From assembly GCA_903911805.1 (NCBI GenBank), contig CAIWET010000399.1, forward strand, positions 1 to 27,191: a DNA stretch of 27,191 bases, in the 5' to 3' direction. A model generated the notes under the pieces. It saw only the letters and a list, made by a program, of their open reading frames with translations, was not told the origin of the DNA and searched no databases. A program made the translations under genes and the position numbers. Shown in pieces: positions 22,607 through 27,191 of this stretch (its first letter is position 1; each line of letters opens with the position of its first letter). Source of the DNA: an uncultured Ignavibacteria bacterium. Its GTDB lineage: Bacteria; Bacteroidota; Ignavibacteria; Kapaibacteriales; UBA2268.

Positions 22607-23872
22607 TTATTTTAGTTTAACATTGACTTGCAAATAAGCCCAATATCCAGGATCGCTCCTGTAGAGATTGGGCTTTATTCTATATTGATATTTCATCAAA
22701 TCATCAGGCAAAAAAGTTCCACAACCTAATTGCAGTTCACTTGCTTCATTTAATTTATAGAATAAAGTAGCATCTATTTCATCGCCAAAGTTAGTATAAT
22801 CAATAATTGATTTCTTTTGAGAATCGAAGTGATGATATGCAATTTTATAATTAATTGTATTTTCAGGGTTTAAATTTGATACATAAATTTTAGTATCCAT
22901 TATTCCAAGATTAGACATTCCAGCAGCAGAATAGAAATAATCCATATCACCATAAAAAGGATGCTTGGTGCCAGTTGAATTTTCAAAGATTGTATAATCA
23001 GTCGCATCTGTTGGATTCTGACCTGAGCTAATGTCCTCAGCAACTCCAAGATTGAAGTAATCAAACTTGTAATTCCAATCAGCAGAAATTTGCATTGCAT
23101 TAATTTTCTTCCCAGCTTTTTCGCCAAATTGATAATTAAACTCGCAAAATGCTTTGAAATTATCAGTAATTTTAAAAGCAAAATTACCTCCAATTAAATA
23201 TCGATTTAAATCAGGATTAACACCATTCGATTGATTTCGGTTTAATTCATAAATCAGATATGCATTCACTGAACTTTCACTTATTTTTTGGTCGTACCAT
23301 AAGCCATAAATATTGCTGCTATTGTCAGACGTAGCAGGATAAGGTTGGTTGCCAGGCAAAACTTCAACTATGTATTTCCAAATATTATTAGTATATAAAT
23401 CAAAAAGTGAGAGGTGAATGTTTTCTAAAGAATAATCGATTTTTACTCCATCAAAAGATTTTCCAAAAGGTGACCATTCGTCACTTGAAAAAATTCGTCC
23501 ATTTGAATAGTCCATTTCAAATCTTCCAATTTGCAAATCTAAATCATTAAAAATTAAATCTTGCAGAATTACATAACCTTGATAAAGGTAAGTGGCTGAA
23601 GAGTTTTGACCATTGGCATTATCACCAAATAATCTTGAGTCTTGCATTTGAAGCTTAAAACTCACCTTATTAGTAATCTCTCTTTCTACTCCAAATCTAG
23701 CACGCATCAAAGTAACAATAGGCATATATGTGATATTAGAAAAATCGCGTCCATCAAGCTCAGTCCTGCCTAAATATTCACCTGAAAACTTCCAGCCATT
23801 GATGTTTTGCAAATCTTCGGATAATGAAATGTTCAAAAAAACAAAAAGGAATATTAAGATTAATTTTTTCAT
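22607..23872 (-). CDS. Alginate-export-like outer-membrane porin
   Basis: A 421-aa protein with a signal peptide (MKKLILIFLFVFLNISLS). Strand-rich sequence follows, with features of the alginate-export/AlgE-like porin family: MQDSRLFGD, then the DLQIGRFEMDYSNGRIFSSDEW stretch (residues roughly 108-129), and PFGKSFDGVKIDYS. The end PGYWAYLQVNVKLK fits a barrel terminus. The role is probably passage of a small or sugar-like solute through the outer membrane; alginate itself is not implied. It lies 42 bp downstream of the ferredoxin reductase gene on the same strand, so the two probably share a transcript, though a functional link is not evident. Confidence 0.72.
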   Translation of the reverse strand: MKKLILIFLFVFLNISLSEDLQNINGWKFSGEYLGRTELDGRDFSNITYMPIVTLMRARFGVEREITNKVSFKLQMQDSRLFGDNANGQNSSATYLYQGYVILQDLIFNDLDLQIGRFEMDYSNGRIFSSDEWSPFGKSFDGVKIDYSLENIHLSLFDLYTNNIWKYIVEVLPGNQPYPATSDNSSNIYGLWYDQKISESSVNAYLIYELNRNQSNGVNPDLNRYLIGGNFAFKITDNFKAFCEFNYQFGEKAGKKINAMQISADWNYKFDYFNLGVAEDISSGQNPTDATDYTIFENSTGTKHPFYGDMDYFYSAAGMSNLGIMDTKIYVSNLNPENTINYKIAYHHFDSQKKSIIDYTNFGDEIDATLFYKLNEASELQLGCGTFLPDDLMKYQYRIKPNLYRSDPGYWAYLQVNVKLK

Positions 23873-23914
23873 AATTACTCAATATTCCTTATTATTTTAA
23901 TAAAATACAAGTTT

Positions 23915-24712
23915 TTAATACTCTTCAACGTGCAATGCACCGAGTTTTTTCTTTGTGTGTTTAGTATAATTTCTTTTTTCCAAGAAAGCGCAAACAGAAG
24001 TAACCATCTTAGGATTACCACAAAGATAAAAATGTGTTTTTTCAGGATCAACAATTATTCCTTTTTCTTCTAAAATTCCGGAATCCAAGTGTTGTTCGAT
24101 ATAACCTGTTAAGCCAGTCCAACCTGGATCGGGTTTCAACAAAGTTGGGAAGTATGAAAAATTAGGAAAAGTATTTTGAATAAATTGCAATTCACTTAAA
24201 TAACCTAAATCCCAAGGATAAGCTGCACCGTGGAAGATTGCCATTTTGGTGTTATCATTTTCTCTCATATGAGAACGCAAGAATGAAATATATGGAGCCA
24301 AACCTGTACCAGTGGCAATCATAACAATATTGCAATCTTTTGGAGTTTGATTCAACTGGAATATTCCAAATATTTTTGTATCAAGCCACATTCTACTACC
24401 TTGAACTAAATTGAAAAGACGAGGAGTAAGCTGACCAGATTTAACCTGGCTGATATAAAATTCGAAATGTTGTGTCTCGTGATTAGCAGAAGAAATGGAG
24501 TAAGAACGTTGAATTAAAAAATCGTCCTGAACTGATTCCATTGGAATTACTGAATTTTGGGAGCGTAGCTCACAACCCATTAATCCAATATTAGTAAATT
24601 GTCCTGCTTGAAATTCATTTCTTGGCTCATCTGTTTTTACTCTTAATACCATCAAATCGGGAGTTATTAAAATTTTCCCAACCACTGTTGCATTATAAGG
24701 TGAAGTTTCCAT
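23915..24712 (-). CDS. fpr: Ferredoxin/flavodoxin--NADP+ reductase (Fpr type)
   Basis: A 265-aa FAD enzyme of the bacterial Fpr class. The FAD-binding RSYS motif is at 69-72. The NADP-binding GTGLAP is at 135-140, with the C-terminal NADP/FAD region FYLCGNPKMV, and the short tail LHVEEY is close to the (x)hVEKYW ending of Fpr proteins. It moves electrons between NADPH and ferredoxin or flavodoxin in the cytoplasm, supporting redox balance or oxidative-stress repair. A 197-bp gap separates it from the TlpA-like gene, with a terminator for that gene at 24855-24883, so it starts its own unit; no clear promoter was identified. Confidence 0.9.
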   Translation of the reverse strand: METSPYNATVVGKILITPDLMVLRVKTDEPRNEFQAGQFTNIGLMGCELRSQNSVIPMESVQDDFLIQRSYSISSANHETQHFEFYISQVKSGQLTPRLFNLVQGSRMWLDTKIFGIFQLNQTPKDCNIVMIATGTGLAPYISFLRSHMRENDNTKMAIFHGAAYPWDLGYLSELQFIQNTFPNFSYFPTLLKPDPGWTGLTGYIEQHLDSGILEEKGIIVDPEKTHFYLCGNPKMVTSVCAFLEKRNYTKHTKKKLGALHVEEY

Positions 24713-24854
24713 AATCCTAAATATATATTTATACTATCTTTACAAAAATAAGAAAAAATTACAAAATGATTTGCATATTGATTTGAATAAAATAAAATAA
24801 TAACAAAAAAGAAAGAATTCGGAAAAAATATGGAATAGCAATTCAAAATTAAAC

Positions 24855-24883
24855 AAAAAAAAGACGCACTACTCAGCGCGTCT
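24855..24883 (-). terminator. Rho-independent terminator
   Basis: On the minus strand AGACGC and GCGTCT (24883-24878 with 24867-24862) form a stem over a 10-nt loop, followed by a T-run (24861-24855). It ends the thioredoxin-flavoprotein-TlpA unit. Confidence 0.85.
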
Positions 24884-24909
24884 ATTCAAAAAAATAATTC
24901 AAATGATAA

Positions 24910-25518
24910 TTATTTCATCATTTTGCTTAATTCTGCCATAAATCCTGCTTTATCTCTACCGCCAACGATTTTTTGAACGATTTCGCCTTTTGTATTGATT
25001 AGGAATGTAGAAGGAACTGCTTCAATTCCGCCATAAGCTTCAGCTAATTCGCCTGAGCCAATTACAATTGGATATGATAATCCGTTTTTTGTCCAAAAGT
25101 TTGAAACAACATTAACAGCTTCATTCATTGTTTGAACTTGCTCTAAAGCAACGCCTAAAACAACTAAATTTTTGCTTTCCATTTCTTTGGAAATGGCAAC
25201 CAAATCAGGTAATTCTCTGCGGCAAGGTGGACACCATGTACCCCAGAAGTTTAATAATACATATTTGCCTTTGGTAAATTCTGAGAATTTTACTGTTTTG
25301 CCGTTTTCATTCCAAGTAAAATCTGCGGCTAATTTGCCAACTGGTTTTTCAGCTGAAACTGAAGGATAAACTTTAACTGCTGAAGAAATTGAAGTTTCTT
25401 TCTTTACTTCAGTTGTGGTTCCTGTTTCAGGAGTTTTTGCGTCTTTTTTTTCTGATGAGCAACTTAAAATGCTCAATGAAATCAATGCTAATGCTAAGAA
25501 CTTAAATATTTTCATCAT
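24910..25518 (-). CDS. TlpA/ResA-like thiol-disulfide lipoprotein
   Basis: A 202-aa protein with a clear lipobox LSILSC (Cys20), then a Thr/Lys/Glu-rich linker to about residue 45. A thioredoxin-like domain follows, with the active site WCPPC at 95-99, the preceding LLNFWGTWCPPCRREL strand and helix, and a late cis-proline loop AVPSTFLIN. Lipid-anchored TlpA/ResA proteins reduce periplasmic disulfides, for example in cytochrome c maturation or in supplying electrons to peptide repair. Its ATG lies 27 bp after the flavoprotein stop, so they are co-transcribed. A second Met directly follows the first (either may be used). The neighbours suggest a redox module. Confidence 0.9.
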   Translation of the reverse strand: MMKIFKFLALALISLSILSCSSEKKDAKTPETGTTTEVKKETSISSAVKVYPSVSAEKPVGKLAADFTWNENGKTVKFSEFTKGKYVLLNFWGTWCPPCRRELPDLVAISKEMESKNLVVLGVALEQVQTMNEAVNVVSNFWTKNGLSYPIVIGSGELAEAYGGIEAVPSTFLINTKGEIVQKIVGGRDKAGFMAELSKMMK

Positions 25519-25545
25519 ACACCTTAAAAAAATTTATATAAAAAA

Positions 25546-26715
25546 TTATAATCCTGGTATTCTTGGAAATTTATTCAATTTTGAATATTTATAATAAAAT
25601 CCCCAAGCTTTTTTTAGCCAATGTCCTATAATTGGCATCACTAATATACTATCTCCTTTGGTAGTTCTGGTTACCATTGCCGCTCCATCACCAGAGTCCA
25701 TCAAACAAATTATACTGATATGGTCTTTATAGCTCTTTAATTCTCCAATTCCAGTTTTTGAAACTTGGAAATTATTTACAGCTACGTCAGCCATCATTTC
25801 TGCCATATGCCCTTGCTTAGCTATCCATTCAGTGCCAGTGATTTCAGCAACATCACCAATTGCATAAATATTTGAATAACCTTCAGCTTGGCAACCATCA
25901 GAAATTTTAATAAATCCAGCTTTATTGACGGCTAAACCAGAATTTATTACTACAGAATTTCCAGAACCACCTGCAATAAAAATTATTAAATCAGAGCTTA
26001 ACTCGCTATCATCTTCAAAAATGACTTTCCTTGGTTGAAATTCTTTGATTTTTTTGCCAATATATCTTTTGATATTATATCTATCGTAAAATTCGCCAAT
26101 TTTATTGAAGGCTTTAGGTCCCATCTTTTTGCCTGGCTCAGCCATTGGTGCAAAAAAGTTTATTTCAAAATTTTCTCTTATTCCTTTTTTCTTTAAATAA
26201 GTTGCAATGTTGAACATTATTTCAAATCCAGGACCGCCTCTTAATGTTGAAGAAGCTTCATCGTTTGGGTTTCCAGCAAAGCCAACTGCAATATTGCCAC
26301 TTCCTTTTAGAACCAATTTTTCAAGTTCGTCTCTAACTTTTAGCGTATCTTCAGGAGATCCACAAATTGTTAAAGTGTTTTCAACTCCTTTGTTTTTTAC
26401 TTTGTGCATCCCGAATGCTATGAACAGATAATCGTAATCAAGTGAACCACTTTTTAAAATTACTTTATTATTATTGGGCTCAATTCCTGTAACTTCGTCG
26501 ATAATTAAATCGAATTTATGAACTTTTTGCAAATCTGTTAACATTAATTTTGCATCTTCGAATTTATTTTCTTTTGTGGGAATCCAAATTGAAATAGGAT
26601 AGATAAACAGAAAATCCCTATTTGAAACTAAGGTAACATTATAACCCAATTTTTTTAGTTTAATTACTGCTTCAATCCCTGCAAATCCACCACCTAAAAC
26701 TACTATTTTGTCCAT
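25546..26715 (-). CDS. FAD-dependent NAD(P)/disulfide oxidoreductase (SQR/NDH-2-like)
   Basis: A 389-aa flavoprotein. The N-terminal Rossmann FAD site is GGGFAG at 8-13, the second FAD motif IYAIGDV at 283-289, and a C-terminal amphipathic stretch GHWLKKAWGFYYKYSKL could touch the membrane. Three cysteines are at 118, 275 and 337. The Cys337 context ICLMDSGDGA resembles the C-terminal redox Cys region of sulfide:quinone reductases (SQRs). However, the middle SQR Cys (in the GASCFGPAYE-like region) is absent, replaced by NPNDEASS. A canonical SQR call is therefore not justified; it may be a related oxidoreductase with a different acceptor. It sits between thioredoxin (44 bp upstream) and TlpA-like lipoprotein genes. 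Confidence 0.8.
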   Translation of the reverse strand: MDKIVVLGGGFAGIEAVIKLKKLGYNVTLVSNRDFLFIYPISIWIPTKENKFEDAKLMLTDLQKVHKFDLIIDEVTGIEPNNNKVILKSGSLDYDYLFIAFGMHKVKNKGVENTLTICGSPEDTLKVRDELEKLVLKGSGNIAVGFAGNPNDEASSTLRGGPGFEIMFNIATYLKKKGIRENFEINFFAPMAEPGKKMGPKAFNKIGEFYDRYNIKRYIGKKIKEFQPRKVIFEDDSELSSDLIIFIAGGSGNSVVINSGLAVNKAGFIKISDGCQAEGYSNIYAIGDVAEITGTEWIAKQGHMAEMMADVAVNNFQVSKTGIGELKSYKDHISIICLMDSGDGAAMVTRTTKGDSILVMPIIGHWLKKAWGFYYKYSKLNKFPRIPGL

Positions 26716-26759
26716 AATTTTTGTATTCGAATTAATATTTGAGAATATCTTATTAAAAT

Positions 26760-27173
26760 CTATCTTAAATTATTAATTTCTTTAATCAATAATCCTTTGT
26801 TCTGAACTCCGACAAATCGCTTAACTTCTTTGCCATTTTTCATTAAAACTAAAGTTGGAATACTTCTTACTCCAAATTGCTGTGCTAATCCTTGCTCTTG
26901 ATCAACGTTAAGCTTGCAAATATTTGCATAGTCTTTTACTTCGGTTGCTACCTCGTTCAAAATTGGAGCCATAAGCTTGCAAGGCATACACCAATCTGCC
27001 CAAAAATCAATCAGGGCAATTGTGCCCTGAACTGATTTAACATAATTTGATTGAGTTAGGGTAATTACATCTTTGCTTGCTTCTACTTGAGAAGTTTTTA
27101 ACTTCTTGTAACTAAATAGCATATAACCTAATCCAAGAGCAAAAAGACCTAGTAATATATATAAAAATATCAT
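26760..27173 (-). CDS. Membrane-anchored thioredoxin with WCMPC active site
   Basis: A 137-aa protein with a single hydrophobic span at about 2-20 followed by basic residues (YKKLK), then a complete thioredoxin domain (IALIDFWADWCMPCK, a VDQEQGLAQQFGVRSIPTLVL cis-Pro region and a C-terminal helix). The active site is WCMPC at 61-65 instead of WCGPC. By the positive-inside rule the thioredoxin domain faces the cytoplasm, though topology is inferred. It is the first gene in view of the thioredoxin-flavoprotein-TlpA set. Upstream sequence is cut by the window edge, so a further gene or promoter could lie outside. Confidence 0.88.
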   Translation of the reverse strand: MIFLYILLGLFALGLGYMLFSYKKLKTSQVEASKDVITLTQSNYVKSVQGTIALIDFWADWCMPCKLMAPILNEVATEVKDYANICKLNVDQEQGLAQQFGVRSIPTLVLMKNGKEVKRFVGVQNKGLLIKEINNLR

Positions 27174-27191
27174 TATTATTTCTTTTTATTA

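Noticed and set aside
25546..26715. Calling this gene sqr
   Set aside because: The middle redox cysteine motif of sulfide:quinone reductases is missing.

Overview
The window is AT-rich (roughly 30% G+C by eye) bacterial chromosome from the Bacteroidota/Ignavibacteria/Kapabacteria side of the FCB group. This placement is inferred from three things: a type IX secretion-like C-terminal sorting domain with an NQNYPNP start (protein at 11958-12746), many signal-peptide beta-barrel and lipoprotein genes, and dispersed hairpin repeats of the kind common in that group. GlnRS and GluRS are both present. No tRNA, rRNA, CRISPR array, transposase or phage gene was seen.

Left part, 1-7008, mostly minus strand. 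A hairpin-rich repeat patch (1-164) precedes an enoyl-CoA hydratase-like gene coupled to a MoxR ATPase. Next comes a BadF/N-acetylglucosamine-kinase-like sugar kinase, with a candidate sigma-54 promoter just upstream of its trimmed start. Then follow a YgjP-type metallohydrolase (plus strand) and a tightly overlapping envelope polysaccharide block: Wzz-like chain-length regulator, O-antigen ligase/polymerase-like protein and MmcQ/YjbR protein.

Middle, 7218-14581, plus strand. It holds an outer-membrane protein, a SET-domain protein lysine methyltransferase homologue, and a secreted repeat protein. These are followed by a SAM methyltransferase whose stop overlaps the GTG start of an NtrB-like histidine kinase. 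Just after the kinase come a candidate enhancer site and a sigma-54 promoter driving a secreted, Cys-rich protein with DxNxDGxCD (TSP3/EF-hand-like) loops and a sorting domain. An NtrC-family sigma-54 activator comes next, and 2 bp later a small secreted protein with the same kind of Asp loop. About 4 kb further on, another secreted four-loop protein (18154-18600, minus strand) has its own TTGGCACG promoter and a near-identical upstream 14-mer. I read this as a small sigma-54/two-component regulon controlling a family of secreted Asp-loop proteins. It is the most interesting thing in the window.

Right part. glnS is bracketed by two copies of a ~130 bp inverted-repeat element. gltX overlaps a small lipoprotein gene that is followed 8 bp later by a second, orphan sigma-54 activator. 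On the minus strand lie an alginate-export-like porin with a ferredoxin-NADP reductase, then a redox cluster: TlpA/ResA-like lipoprotein, SQR/NDH-2-like flavoprotein and membrane-anchored thioredoxin with WCMPC. Three intergenic tracts of CCC-runs (G-rich on the complement) and two copies of an associated hairpin repeat are scattered between genes.
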